Assembly (NCBI GenBank): GCA_023091735.1 | Contig: JALKBU010000086.1 | Coordinates: 25,428 to 89,427, forward strand | Source: Trichomonas tenax | Taxonomy: Eukaryota; Parabasalia; Trichomonadida; Trichomonadidae | Reading direction: 5' to 3' | Length of the DNA stretch: 64,000 bases | Part shown: piece by piece, positions 29,858-41,132 of the stretch | How the letters are laid out: each line of letters begins with the position of its first letter | How positions within the stretch are numbered: position 1 is the first letter of the stretch | Position numbers and translations under genes: made by a program | The notes under the pieces: model-generated | Databases searched by the model: none | The model's input: the letters and a program-made list of their open reading frames with translations, nothing else | Told to the model about the DNA's origin: nothing

Positions 29858-31264
29858 GTTTTGCGTGTCAATGAGCGACGTTGTAAAGTGCCAGATTGTC
29901 AGATTTTGAAAAGGTAACATTTAATGTAAAATGAAAAATGTCAAAAAAATAATAAAGGGTGAATATCTATTTGAATTTGATGTGAGTCAAATAAATTATA
30001 TTATATAGGTGTTTTTCGTCCATTTCTGCTGCTATGTGCAACTATATCATACTGCATGGCTGCGACAGCAGCAGAAATGGATGAAAAGCACTTTCAAGAA
30101 GAAAGTTGTGCATCGAAGTAATTTCGACGGAAGCTAATGTTTTTTTTTTTTGCTTCTTTAGCTGGTGATGCCTTAGGGATACATAGATCCAGACATTCAC
30201 CAGCTAAAGAAGCGAAAAACACAGCTTTATCCTCGGGTATAATTTGAAATAAAAAGCGTGCTTTTCGTCCATTTTTGCTGCTGTGTGCGACTGCATCACA
30301 CTGTGTGGCTGGGCTCAGCAGCAAACATGTAGGAAAAGTATTGAAAATCGAAGTTATTTCAACGCAGTCCGAGATCACTCGTTTCTTTAGCAAGTAAATT
30401 CTTAGCATCATATGAAGCTAAGGCAATCACCCGCTAAAGAAGCAAGGGATCTCGTATTTTTTTTTTTTTTTTTTTGTTGAAATAGCTTCGTTTCACAAAA
30501 AGATTTTGCTTTTTGGACAACCTTGATACTGTGTGCATCTACCACGCATATGATAGCTGCACACAGTATCAAAGATGTCCAAAAAACAGAGCTTAAAAAA
30601 ATTAAACCGACGTAATTTCGATAAAAGTTGATGTTTTTGGCTTCTTTAGCTAGTGACTCCATAGATCTGCATATATTCCAGACATTTACCAGCTAAACAA
30701 GCGAAAAACATTGTTTTATTATCGATTTAGAAATATAAATAAAAAATAAGCGTGCTTTTAATTCATTTTTGCTGCTGTGTGCAACTATGCCACATTATGT
30801 GGTTGCTTACAGCAGCAAAAATGGACGAAAAGCACGCTTTTTATTTCAAATTATACCCGAGGATAAAGCTGTGTTTTTCGCTTCTTTAGCTGGTGAATGT
30901 CTGGATCTATATATCCCTAAGGCATCACCAGCTAAAGAAGCAAAAAAAAAAAAACATTAGCTTCCGTCGAAATTACTTCGATGCACAACTTTCTTCTTGA
31001 AAGTGCTTTTCATCCATTTCTGCTGCTGTCGCAGCCATGCAGTATGATATAGTTGCACATAGCAGCAGAAATGGATGAAAAACACGCTTTTTAAATTTCT
31101 AATTTGAATACTCCCCCCTCTAATTTCAAATCTGACTACATTTTTTATTTGGCAAATAATATTTTACTTGACAAAATGATTTTTTAATCATTTTTTGACT
31201 CTTTTTCAATACTGAAAATCTGACGATCAAACACTTTACAACATGACTCGTCGACAAGTTAAAC
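29858..31264. mobile_element. 1.4-kb palindromic foldback element, nine hairpin modules A-B-A-B-C-B-A-B-A
   Basis: The element is a giant inverted repeat centred near 30550, with related 25-base termini (GTTTTGCGTGTCAATGAG-type at 29858; complement ending 31264). Inside are hairpins of three types. Type A has arms with CCATTTCTGCTGCTG (30011-30091, 30261-30338, 30751-30838, 31002-31089). Type B has arms with CTTCTTTAGCTGGTGA (30152-30213, 30371-30454, 30640-30707, 30878-30943). A single central type C lies at 30510-30586 (GATACTGTGTGCA). The stretch 30073-30260 is almost identical to the complement of 30826-31020, so this part is young. There is no coding sequence. No clear target duplication is seen. 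Confidence 0.85.
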
Positions 31265-31642
31265 ACTTGGACAAGAATAATTTTACATTAGAAATATTTG
31301 TTTAAATCTTAATTATGTTCAGTATATAATAAAATTGAGAGGAGTACCCAGATTAAAAAACCTAGTTTATGATAATATATTTCATTTTATAGTCATTGGT
31401 ATCAATAAAAATTGGTAAAAATTGATATATTTGACAATCTGATATGTAAAATATTGATTATGACATGTAAAATGTTTTTTGACAGATATGATGTTTCAAA
31501 CTAGTTTATTTTGTTTAGATATTTCAATTGTATGTTCAGCAGAACATATTTGTTTCGTTAATATTTGATGATGTGAAATATGTTAACCAGCAGTGGCTGA
31601 AATTTACAAAGAAGGATAAAGTGAAAAAGTGACTTTTGAAAG
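31265..31642. other. AT-rich DNA between foldback copies
   Basis: No gene is recognised. Loose copies of TGACATGTAAAA (31461-31472) occur. Confidence 0.4.
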
Positions 31643-32289
31643 CTTCACACAGTATCAAAGTTGGCCAAAAAGAAAAGCTTTAAATCGACGTTACCTCAGT
31701 GCAGTCCGATGTTTTTTGTTTCATTAGTTAGTAAAGCCTTAGAACCCCATGTATCTAAGACTTTCACTAGCTAAAGAACCAAAAAAAGTGATTTTGTTCT
31801 CGAAATATAATTACAAATAAAAAAGCGTGCTTTACATTCATTTTTGCTGCTACGTGCAACAAATACATACAATCAGATTGTTCACAGCAACAAAAATGGA
31901 GGAAAGCTTGCTTTTTTATTTCTCATTAAAATCGAGGATGAAGCCTTTTTTGCCACTTTAGCTGGTGAGTGTCTTGAATCTGTGTGGTCCTAAGGCTTCA
32001 CCAGCTAAAAAAGTCAAAAATATCGGCTTAAGACAATAATTATTTCGATATACAATACTTTTTTAATAAGTGCTTTTCGTCCATTTTTGCTGCTGTGTGT
32101 AGCTGCATGGTGTGGTGTAGATGCATAGAGCAGCAAAAAAGCACGAAATCTCCTTTTTAATGACATATCAAATTCAAATAGATATTCCCCCTTAATTAAT
32201 TTGTTGACATTTTTTCACTTTACACCAAATGCCACTTTTCAAAACTGACAATCTAACACTTTACAGACTGACTCATTGACATGCAAAAC
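31643..32289. mobile_element. Right half of a foldback element, starting at the central hairpin
   Basis: This 647-bp segment begins at the 3' arm of the type C central hairpin (TTCACACAGTATCAAAG). It then runs B (near 31711-31780), A (31840-31917), B (31957-32011) and A (32070-32145) to a right terminus at 32289 that complements GTTTTGCATGTCAATGAGTC. It therefore equals the right half of the element at 29858-31264, more diverged. The left half is absent, with the break at or next to the loop of the central hairpin. Confidence 0.75.
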
Positions 32290-32749
32290 AATTGCTTGAA
32301 CAAAACAAAAAATGTCTTTAATCATTCGAGGTTGCTGTCATTCTATTCATATTCGTGTAGCTCATGATTGAGCTCGAAGAAACAAAAGAATCTAAATTCA
32401 AAAGTGATGAAGTTTTTCTGAATAATTGAAATGAACTGGGCTCTCAATTTCATCAGGAGGGGCTTACAAAGTTGAAAATATTTTCGAATAATATTAATCT
32501 ATATCCAATATCATGCTGTATTAATCAAATCATTAGAAAATTTTAAGAGAGTGTATTGAAAAAAAATGTTTTTTATAGATCGAAACAAAAATGTCAAAAT
32601 TTTGCGATTTCAAGCTGAGAATTGCTATCAGTATGACCTACAAATGCATAGGAAACATCAAAAATTTTAAAATAACCGAAAATGAGAGAAAAATCATATT
32701 TAAAGGAAAAAGAATACTAAAGTATAATGTTTAGTTGACTTAAATTACA
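32290..32749. other. AT-rich flank of the transposase remnant
   Basis: No feature is recognised with confidence. It may include the eroded 3' end of the transposase gene. Confidence 0.35.
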
Positions 32750-33720
32750 AATTAAACCCGAACGAAGTCATAAAGATTGAGACATAATTTCTGGGATATT
32801 ATGATTCCTAGGAATCGTGAAATGGGCCAATCATAGGTATTGGGTTGGTTTCAAACGTAGATAGACTCTACGGAACAATATCATGAATAATTGTAAAATT
32901 ATGCTATGTTGTTGCAAATTGCGAATGAATTCTGGTGTTGTTAGTTCTTTGAGGATATCAAGGATCTTCTCTGAAAGTTATAAATATTTTGAAAATCTTG
33001 ATCTTGACTAATTAAATCACGTAATGCTAGATTTTCCATGGAGAAAGGGTACATACCAGATGAAAAGCTTTTGAACAAATCGTGGGATCGATCTTTGCCC
33101 ACGCGTCAATGAAAGCTCTAAAGCGATCATAGCGTGTCTGTCGCGCATGGGAAACATTTTCCAAGCGATATTGGAGTCTGTTTACAGTCAAAAATCCGAG
33201 ATAATCGGATTTCAGCTTCGATGCTATGACAACGTCGAATTCCTACAAGACATGTGAGCAGTTGGCGGGTAGATCAATTAATTGTATGCCAAATAATGCA
33301 AGAAATCTGATTCCGAAGAATGACAGTCAACAATTAGAAAATCATTGAAAAATTGAGGGAATTGATGTCTCAAATTATTAACATAGCTAACAAAATCTAT
33401 ACAGAATAAATCGAATAGCCTTATATCGGTCCATCCTGAACTTGATCCGAAAGACATTATATCAAAAATTTTATTTCTGGAAATTCTGTTTGTAAGTTTG
33501 GAATGATAAAGATTGGAGGCATTTTGTAGCCTAAAGCGTTAAAACATCACATAGCCGAAATATGAGTGTCTTTTGGGTGGATGACACTTATATCGTAACT
33601 TGGATCAGATGTTAGTATTTTGAAAGTCATTTTGCACTGAGGCCGGTTTCATCCATATTGAACAATAAAAAAGGGGCGATATTGGCAAAAAAAAACCAAA
33701 ATGTACTGAAATAATTTTGA
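32750..33720 (-). pseudogene. Decayed pogo/Tigger-type (DDE_1) transposase
   Basis: Minus-strand translation near 33669-33636 gives LLFNMDETGLSA, the first-Asp motif of DDE_1 transposases. Downstream, in shifting frames, come NALGYKMPPIFIIPNL, then DLFCIDFVSYVNNLRHQFPQ, then FLIVDCHSSE, which occupies the position of the second-Asp motif (ilDNHsSH-like). A PPTAHMS stretch follows where families have pAHtSH. Several stops and frameshifts interrupt it, so it is dead. The family moves DNA by cut and paste and duplicates TA. Terminal repeats were not identified; coordinates are approximate. Confidence 0.65.
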
Positions 33721-34005
33721 ATAGCGCATATATTACAATGTATACGCCTTGCCAACTCTCTCAGCAAATCTATTACATGTAATGAGGGTTCACACTAAAC
33801 TACTAAAAATTTACAAAATATATCTTCTATTGATTTATTCAAAGACGGAAATTGATGGAGACATGACCAGATCAAAGCCTTTTATATATATTTCAAATAT
33901 ATGTCTTATTAGAATGTATTTTCAAGACTAAAACACGAGAATTTGCTTTCATAGCCCATAGCTAAGCAAATGCCACAGCAAAATCAATTTGATTAGCAAA
34001 ATTAT
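33721..34005. other. Flank between transposase remnant and TKL kinase promoter
   Basis: AT-rich. It may contain eroded N-terminal transposase sequence on the minus strand. No gene is called. Confidence 0.35.
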
Positions 34006-34074
34006 TTTTGACACGTAAATTATAATTTGACGTGTAACTATTTTTGACACGTAAAAATAATTTTTACATGGCAT
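34006..34074 (+). promoter_or_regulatory. Four clustered TTTGACACGTAAA motifs upstream of the TKL kinase
   Basis: Copies lie at 34007-34019 (TTTGACACGTAAA), 34026-34037 (TTTGACGTGTAA), 34043-34056 (TTTGACACGTAAAA) and, reversed, 34061-34073 (TTTTTACATGGCA). This is the densest cluster of the motif in the window, 115-180 bases before the ATG at 34187. Confidence 0.5.
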
Positions 34075-34186
34075 TATTATTTATCTTTCAATTTTTAACG
34101 ACAACATATTGTAAAAAGTGAAACTATATCAAATGTTAATACAAATGTACAAAAATCAGAAAAATAATCGTAAAAAAGTGTATTAA

Positions 34187-36448
34187 ATGGGTGACTTTGT
34201 GAAACAGCTTTCGCAGCTGTCACAAAGTGTTGCGACGGTTGTGACGATCAAAACTCCGCCATTCATTCATTGCTCGAAAATTAACGCTTTCATTCAACTT
34301 TTGCGAAAATTAGCGCCATTATTGGGAACGACAACGAAAAAAATTAATTGGGGATTGAGTTTCACAATGAAATCTGTCAACGACGTTCTCCACGAATTTA
34401 AACAACTTCATGCGCAATGTTTATACGAAAATTGCATTCATTATATCCTAATAACGCCAATAAAAACCGCATATAACCAATTCACTGAGATGCTAAAGGA
34501 GCTACGAAAGGACTTCGACCAGTTAGGCGTCGAAACTGCTTTGCCATTAATAGATCAAGCACTCACGGACTTAGAACCTCAGGAAATGGTCGATTTGAAG
34601 AGAATTGGCGAAATATTCGTTCAGGTGCACGAGAAAAACATTAAATCATCGCGAAAAGACGTTCAGAAACAATTATTAGAAAGAACGACATCTTTAGAAA
34701 ACCTCGGAATACAGTTTAACTATCAGCCTGTTGACATAGTCGTTATACCTGAACTCCCAAACTCTCTAAATCTCGTGTTACAGCATGAAGACTTGGAATT
34801 TGGAAAACAAATCGGTGAAGGAATTAGCGGCAGAGTTTTAAAGGGCAAAATAAAGAGCACAGGAATGGTCGTAGCGATAAAAATTCTGCATTTAAGGCAG
34901 CTATCCAGTGCTGATATGGAAAGATTTAGAAATGAAATTTTCGCAATGTCAACATTAAATCATCTGTCATTGTTACCATTCTGTGGCTATACTCAGGAAG
35001 CTCCGTATTGTCTCGCGACAAAATTCATGGAAAATGGTTCATTATTTAGTATTTTATCAACAAAACCGCAATTTCTTTCTCCAACTGACAGAACTCTAAT
35101 TGCATACGATGTAGCGTGTGGAATGGAGTTCCTACACTCACGTGGTGTCATTCACAGAGATCTTAAATCTTTAAATATTCTGTTAGACGAGAACAAGCGA
35201 GGAAAAATCTCAGATTTCGGCTTTGTGAGGATGAAGAGCAGTGTTCCAATGACTGGTTTAGTTGGAACATCGCATTGGATGGCTCCAGAAATTTTATTGA
35301 GCAGTCCGAATTATGACGAAAAGATCGATATATACAGCTACGGTATTGTCCTTTGGGAGCTTCTTACATCAGAGAAGCCATATGCGAACGAAGATCCAAA
35401 CACACTCCCACTCAAAGTCATTGAACACAATCTTAGACCTAAAATTCCAGAAGGAACGCCACAGAAGATCAAATCTCTTATAGAAAAGTGTTGGTCATCA
35501 TCTCCAGAGCAGAGACCATCTTTCCACGACATCATCAACTATTTCACGGATCCAGAGTATCATTTCCCAGGAAGTGAGCGATTCGTTCTTTTGAGAGAAA
35601 CAGGAGCAGCAGTTTTTCACGCAAGAACAGGAAGTGAAAATGAGTTTTTGAAGCGTCCAATACCAAGCATCAGAAGGAACATGAATATGAAGAGCGTCTG
35701 CGTTTCTAAATCAGAAATAGGAACGACACTCGTCAAAAGGATCGAAGACGCAATGAATCAAGGACACATTGAAGCATTTCGAAATTCTATCGCAACATTC
35801 AGATCAATGCTTGACAGGAATAACATTTCATGGCCAAGAATTTCAACACAGTTCGTTAATCTCATTCAGCATTCACCGCATAACTTCAAAGTCCAATTGG
35901 TTCAGTTGTTTTTCGAAATCATATCAAATACGAATCAGTCAACATTTTCATCACCAAACTTGAACTCTAAACAGCCAGAAACTGATAACATGGCAAGTTT
36001 AGTTATCATTCGTTTACTCAATGATGAAGATCCAAATATAATTGAAATGTCTCTCACCATTCTTTCTTTAACTGGATCTGCATGCATGGACACAAAAGAT
36101 GTTATTAAAACACTTCTCGGATTCGTTAAATACGGAGATCAAAAGTTCAGAGTCAAAGCTCTACATGCGCTTCTTGTTGGATGTACAACACAATCACTTA
36201 AACCACACTTGAACTCCCTTTTAATGTTTGGAATGAGGAAATTGCCTGTTTTGAGGCTAAGGACTCTTCTCACGAAGACATTAGATATCTTGAATTCTTC
36301 AGAAGAGAGTGAAATCGATAGCAAAGTCCTTATCAAACTTCAAGCAATCCAGCAAAATGCTCCACCAGAGCTTAAAGATTTAACAAGTGAATGCATCAAC
36401 ACATACAAAGCAAAGAAGAAGGATTCTTTAGAAAAAAATATAATATAA
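34187..36448 (+). CDS. TKL-family protein kinase with N-terminal helical and C-terminal armadillo-like regions
   Basis: This is a 753-residue protein. Residues 1-200 are a helical bundle of the type that precedes many trichomonad TKL kinases. The kinase domain spans about 203-460: glycine loop GEGISGRVLKG near 209, catalytic Lys in VVAIKIL near 231, HRDLKSLNILL near 321, DFGF near 342 and GTSHWMAPE near 359. All catalytic residues are present, so an active Ser/Thr (TKL) kinase is expected. Residues about 510-740 are helical repeats resembling armadillo units (LNDEDPNIIEMSLTILSLTG). The substrate is unknown. Four promoter-type motifs lie upstream. Confidence 0.88.
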   Translation: MGDFVKQLSQLSQSVATVVTIKTPPFIHCSKINAFIQLLRKLAPLLGTTTKKINWGLSFTMKSVNDVLHEFKQLHAQCLYENCIHYILITPIKTAYNQFTEMLKELRKDFDQLGVETALPLIDQALTDLEPQEMVDLKRIGEIFVQVHEKNIKSSRKDVQKQLLERTTSLENLGIQFNYQPVDIVVIPELPNSLNLVLQHEDLEFGKQIGEGISGRVLKGKIKSTGMVVAIKILHLRQLSSADMERFRNEIFAMSTLNHLSLLPFCGYTQEAPYCLATKFMENGSLFSILSTKPQFLSPTDRTLIAYDVACGMEFLHSRGVIHRDLKSLNILLDENKRGKISDFGFVRMKSSVPMTGLVGTSHWMAPEILLSSPNYDEKIDIYSYGIVLWELLTSEKPYANEDPNTLPLKVIEHNLRPKIPEGTPQKIKSLIEKCWSSSPEQRPSFHDIINYFTDPEYHFPGSERFVLLRETGAAVFHARTGSENEFLKRPIPSIRRNMNMKSVCVSKSEIGTTLVKRIEDAMNQGHIEAFRNSIATFRSMLDRNNISWPRISTQFVNLIQHSPHNFKVQLVQLFFEIISNTNQSTFSSPNLNSKQPETDNMASLVIIRLLNDEDPNIIEMSLTILSLTGSACMDTKDVIKTLLGFVKYGDQKFRVKALHALLVGCTTQSLKPHLNSLLMFGMRKLPVLRLRTLLTKTLDILNSSEESEIDSKVLIKLQAIQQNAPPELKDLTSECINTYKAKKKDSLEKNII

Positions 36449-36936
36449 TTTATTTGTTTGAAATTTTATTACTTTTATGATTTAAATGTTTGTCTATTAT
36501 TGTACATTAAGGTTTTATTGTATCACAAAATGGATTTACAGTAAAAATAAAGTATCATGATGGCAGGTGAGAGCTCCATCATGTAAAAGCAACTACAAAA
36601 AGCATTGTCATTGCTGCATTACGATATTGATGAAATCAATGATTAAAATCAATGCATTTATATATAATACTGAATGCTATATCTGAGAAATTGAAAAAAA
36701 AAATAGTCTTTAGACTTTGAATTCAAGTCGATTTCAGTTAAAATATTATTATAGGGTATTTTGGCACGTAAATTATATATTTTGACATATAATAAATTTA
36801 CATGTAAAATATTTAGTTGAAAAATATATATATTTGACACGTAAAAATGTAAATGCTAATGGCACTTTTTTGCTCGTTTTAGATTTTGAAAAAGCTTCCT
36901 ACATCGAAGTTCGAGCAGCAGGACTTCATTGGAACG
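36449..36936 (+). promoter_or_regulatory. Intergenic region with motif cluster upstream of the IQ-motif gene
   Basis: Motif copies lie at 36761-36774 (TTGGCACGTAAATT), 36781-36792 (TTTGACATATAA), 36797-36810 (TTTACATGTAAAAT) and 36833-36846 (TTTGACACGTAAAA). They are 90-175 bases before the ATG chosen at 36937. The left part is the kinase 3' flank and shows nothing. Confidence 0.45.
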
Positions 36937-37863
36937 ATGAATCCGGAGGCCCTGAAACTGCCTGCTCTACAGAATAAAAAAAAACCACATCCTTATGAAA
37001 AATTCGCTGAGTTAGCATTAAAAATCGACAATATCGTGAACGAAATTGATAAAGAACAGGAGAAAATCGATGAAATCCTAAATACAGATAAACCAACACC
37101 ATTTTGTACATTTAAAAAGTGGTTGAACGACTTTGAAGAAAGAATTAAAGAAAGAGACACAGAATTAAATATATTTTCTAAGCATTTAACATCATTCCGT
37201 GAAAAAGTTGATCCCACGTTTGTAGAAGTTGAATGTGCCAATGAAAAAACACCTTCTTATGATACAGTTTCTTATTCTCTTCTTGTTTCCAACGAACAAC
37301 GCAATTTCTTCTCAAAGAACGACATTGTGCACCAAAATAACGAACTTAAAATATTAATTCATCAACAGCAAGAAGCTATATTAAATTTGCGTCAAAGACT
37401 TAAGATTTTCGAAGACTTTCGCAACAAAAACGCTATAAAATTCACTATTGCATCGCTTAAACAAGGAACGATGCCAATTGCACTTGCAGGAGCTGCTCCA
37501 ACACGCGCAAACGAGCTTCGTGCAAAACAAAAGATTTTGTCTGCAGAACTCGTTCAACTTGTCAAGAAACGCATGGAACTTCTCAAGAAACACAACGAGG
37601 AAAGATATGTTCTTAGACACGAGAAGATATTGAACGCGAAGGCCATTCTCATCCAAAGCGTGTGGCGTGGATATCTCGCGAGAAAACATGTCAGACATCT
37701 TCATAAATGCGCAGTCATGATCCAGAAGCATGTCAGAGGTTGGCTCATTCGTTATCAGCAGAAGATTGCAATGGAGGATCTCATTATCGAACAAGCTAAA
37801 CTCACTAATCACACTACTGAAGAACCATCAGCAAGAGAAGAAGTTGCAGAAGAAATTAATTAA
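36937..37863 (+). CDS. IQ-motif coiled-coil protein
   Basis: This is a 308-residue protein from the ATG at 36937 (MNPEALKLPALQ). The frame is open back to a TAG at about 36881 but without an earlier ATG. Residues about 25-235 are mostly coiled coil with a Pro-rich N-terminal tip. Two IQ motifs follow, AILIQSVWRGYLARKHVRHL near 238 and AVMIQKHVRGWLIRYQQK near 261, which predict calmodulin or centrin binding. The acidic tail ends EEVAEEIN. The layout fits flagellar or basal-body IQ proteins, which is inference. Confidence 0.75.
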   Translation: MNPEALKLPALQNKKKPHPYEKFAELALKIDNIVNEIDKEQEKIDEILNTDKPTPFCTFKKWLNDFEERIKERDTELNIFSKHLTSFREKVDPTFVEVECANEKTPSYDTVSYSLLVSNEQRNFFSKNDIVHQNNELKILIHQQQEAILNLRQRLKIFEDFRNKNAIKFTIASLKQGTMPIALAGAAPTRANELRAKQKILSAELVQLVKKRMELLKKHNEERYVLRHEKILNAKAILIQSVWRGYLARKHVRHLHKCAVMIQKHVRGWLIRYQQKIAMEDLIIEQAKLTNHTTEEPSAREEVAEEIN

Positions 37864-38296
37864 CAAAATTTATCTGCCATCAAACATGTTTGTAATTAAC
37901 ATAAAATATTTATTTGTTTTGATAAATGAATTTATAATATCACTTAAACTCCACTAAAAATCACTGAAGAGTAACTGATACTGTGACAATAAGTTTAATA
38001 ATTAGTTTTGGAAAATGATTTTGCAAATTTTTTCTATAAGTTAAAGCCAGCATAAAAGGAGTATAAATTTAATTAATATGGTAAGAGGGTATTACAAATT
38101 CATGAGCCAACATATGAGAAAATTAGTTTTCAAAATATGAAATTTCAATTTGGATAAAACCTCAATATAGATCAATGATATATTGGAAAAGTGAAGCTAT
38201 TTATGTAAAGATTAGTCCTAGCCAAGAAGCGCAATAGATTTAGATAAATATTTACAAACAATTACAATAACAAGGAACATAAACAAAACCAGAGCT
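37864..38296. other. Convergent intergenic region
   Basis: AT-rich space between two convergent genes. I see nothing in it. Confidence 0.5.
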
Positions 38297-38815
38297 CTAC
38301 TTGTTGTATTGCTTTAAGAAGTTCATTGTTGAATCTACATAACTTGATAATTGTTCAACTGTTTTAGAAATGCTTGAAGATCTGATCTGCTTGTCCAGTG
38401 AATCAATCTGCTCGTCTAATTGAGCGAATAATTGATTGACTTCATCTGGAATTTCAACTGGTTGATCCATATCAATCAAAGGTAATTCAGGCAACAGCTC
38501 TGCCAAATATTGGTCGATTGTATTGCGAATTGACTCAATAAATGCGTTTTTACGACCGAGAATTTGTTGTTGAAGGCGAAAAGCTTGTTGTTGCATCTTC
38601 TCTATCTGACCTTTGATCTGCTGCCCCTTTATTTCTTCAGCTGGAGTTTGAATAATTTGGATATTTGACCTTAATGTATTTTCAAATTGCGTTGCGAGTT
38701 TATTTATATCGAAGTCTGCTTCACCATCATCACCGATACTTTCTGATATAGAGTTTCTGAATAATTCCACAATGTTTACTAAGTCTTCATTGGAAATCTG
38801 AGGACGAACTTCCAT
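38297..38815 (-). CDS. Small coiled-coil protein, function unknown
   Basis: This is a 172-residue, acidic, helical protein. Residues about 60-105 (QQIKGQIEKMQQQAFRLQQQ) and 130-165 look like coiled coils, separated by a Pro-rich link ELLPELPLIDMDQPVEIPDE. The start MEVRPQISNEDLV is the only ATG available at the 5' end. I do not recognise the family. Small kinetochore or tethering-complex subunits have this look, but no motif supports a specific name. Confidence 0.65.
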   Translation of the reverse strand: MEVRPQISNEDLVNIVELFRNSISESIGDDGEADFDINKLATQFENTLRSNIQIIQTPAEEIKGQQIKGQIEKMQQQAFRLQQQILGRKNAFIESIRNTIDQYLAELLPELPLIDMDQPVEIPDEVNQLFAQLDEQIDSLDKQIRSSSISKTVEQLSSYVDSTMNFLKQYNK

Positions 38816-41132
38816 TATGACCGTTTAAAAATAACTTTGAAGCTGAATAAGCACTATAAACAGATACAACATGAAGTGTTAAATCCATTTTTATCATAAA
38901 AACCTCATGTTTGTATTTGATATTCACAAGATATTTTGATAAAAACAAAATAATCACTAAAAAGAGATACGACACATCATATTGAAACCAATTTATTGAG
39001 CAAAACCTTTCATTTATATTATTATTTACAAAATATTTTAATGTGAATAAAATTGATAATAAAAGTAGGATCGATGTCTATCTTTGATATTAAATAACAA
39101 GAAATATAATATGCTTCATATATGAAACAATGGAAGCACTTCTTCCCTATTTTCTCCCCATATGAATAATGATACACAAATAATTTGCATAGTGTAGAAA
39201 GTGCACTTCATTCACTATTTAAAACCATAGTAAAACAAAAGTGGAATTGGCTTTTTGATGGAGATATTTGGGCATTTTTAGACCTGACCAGAACGGGCCC
39301 GGACATTTATTTTACATCAATATTGAATTGAAAATGATCGTTCTGGCAAGGTCTAAAGTAGGGGGATGCCGACGATTATTTTTAAACATAAGTTCATTGT
39401 AACTTGCTACACTATCATTTTCTGCGGTAGTTCACCTAACATAAAATGATGGGTAGTAACTTTGCAGTCAGCCTGCATACACTGCATGCAACAGTTTCAC
39501 ACGTCACATTCCACGAATAAGGTATCTTCGAAAAAAAGTAGTTTGAGCACAAAATTCAATCTAAACCATAATGCACGCATTATCGAATACCAAATGCACA
39601 AGTAAATACGAAACAATGTTCGAATAATAATATTTCGAAATTTCGAAAACCTGCATTTACACAGTATGAGTACAATGTTATTCATTACTGGCTTGTGTTT
39701 AGCCAGAGTGAGACATTTGTTCAATATCATACTCGATATTTAAAATCAAAAATTGATAAACGTACACTCTTTTTGACCCTAAAGTTCAGTTCTCTATCTT
39801 ATGCGGCACGCATGTGTATACCATCGAAAAATAATATCTTTTTCTGCAGTTATTTCTCATATTTAATATGCTGCAAGATCTGAAGTTTGTCTATAAGCAA
39901 TTTTAATCATTTTACATGCATTTTTTAGTTTTGTCTTACCTTGATTTCGTCTTTTCTGTATAAATAAAGCATTATTATCGATATTTTTTATATCAAATAT
40001 TTTCAATATTCACAAATACAGTTGTAAATGCTATTGGCATACATGAGTTTAGTGATTGCATATATTAGTGTAATAATATAATATATTGTTTATTAGAAGT
40101 GTATTAATGAAAATTGAAATCAACTCTTTTGAAATTCAATATCCTCGTTTATTTGATAATGTGGCTGGTGTTATAATATGATTTTATGTAGGTTTTGTGA
40201 TTGCAATGAGTCTTTTTTCAAAAATTAGTGACGGTGATGCGCATGTTAATCCTGATTTTTTTGCCGATTAATTGAGATTTGACTAATACTTATACAACAT
40301 AATATATCATCAAACATGTTTTCCACACTATACTTTCTGCTAAATGAATAGAATACTGTTTATTGGTTCTGTATAACTTCAAAAACACGTCCTTAAGCAA
40401 ACAAAAGAAATATAGACATTCTGTGTGTTTAAGATGTTATACTGTTTCCACCGAGCATTCAAAAAATAGGCAATGCAATTTTGTGTATTTCTATTGATAT
40501 ATAATACCCGATGCAAGCAAAACTCAATAAATCTTGATTATGTTTGGTGTAGAATATTTACTACTTATATATATTCTTTCTGTGCATAGCAATCCATCAG
40601 AAACAGTGTAAATAACAAAGCTTCTTATGATAAATATTTTTGACGGTGTAAATTAGTTTTGTCAAAATGTCAAAAATGCAAAATTGTGTTTTCAGTATAT
40701 GTTCAAGTTTTAATAGATGTTTCTGATTCAACAAATGAAGAATTAGTCATTTTTATTAATTTTTTAAAAAATGATTATTTCCATATTAATGTTATAGATC
40801 ATATTGTGTAGTGCGTTATTCATGCATATATGCTGTATATTGTCTTTTAACTACTAAAAATGTAAAAATTCTAATCAATATTATCAAACTTATTTAAAAT
40901 GACTATAAACAATTGTCTTCCATTCCATATTATTCTTCTATGTATGTAAAAAGAAAAAATGGATTGAAACATAGATGTTTCTGTCAAAATAAAGCGAAAT
41001 CACGTGATTCGGTCATTTTTCAGATAATTTAAAGCTTGCAGTATCTCTGTTGATTATTTATTCATATTTTAATCAATAAAATGCTGCAAAGTAGCTTAGA
41101 AAGCATGGATTATAATCCAAAGTTTCAAATAT
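38816..41132. other. Gene-poor AT-rich region
   Basis: No convincing gene is seen on either strand. One hairpin, with arms 39279-39295 and 39339-39355 (15 of 17), contains CCAGAACG/CGTTCTGG and a CGGGCCCGG palindrome at the base of its loop. The rest is AT-rich with short unrelated open frames. Confidence 0.5.

Noticed and set aside
30094..30960. Short open frames inside the foldback element
   Set aside because: They arise from the poly-A/T and arm sequences, are duplicated by the palindrome in opposite orientation, and have no domain.
29858..32289. CRISPR-like repeat array
   Set aside because: The repeats are inverted and mirror-ordered, not direct repeats with unique spacers, and the genome is eukaryotic.
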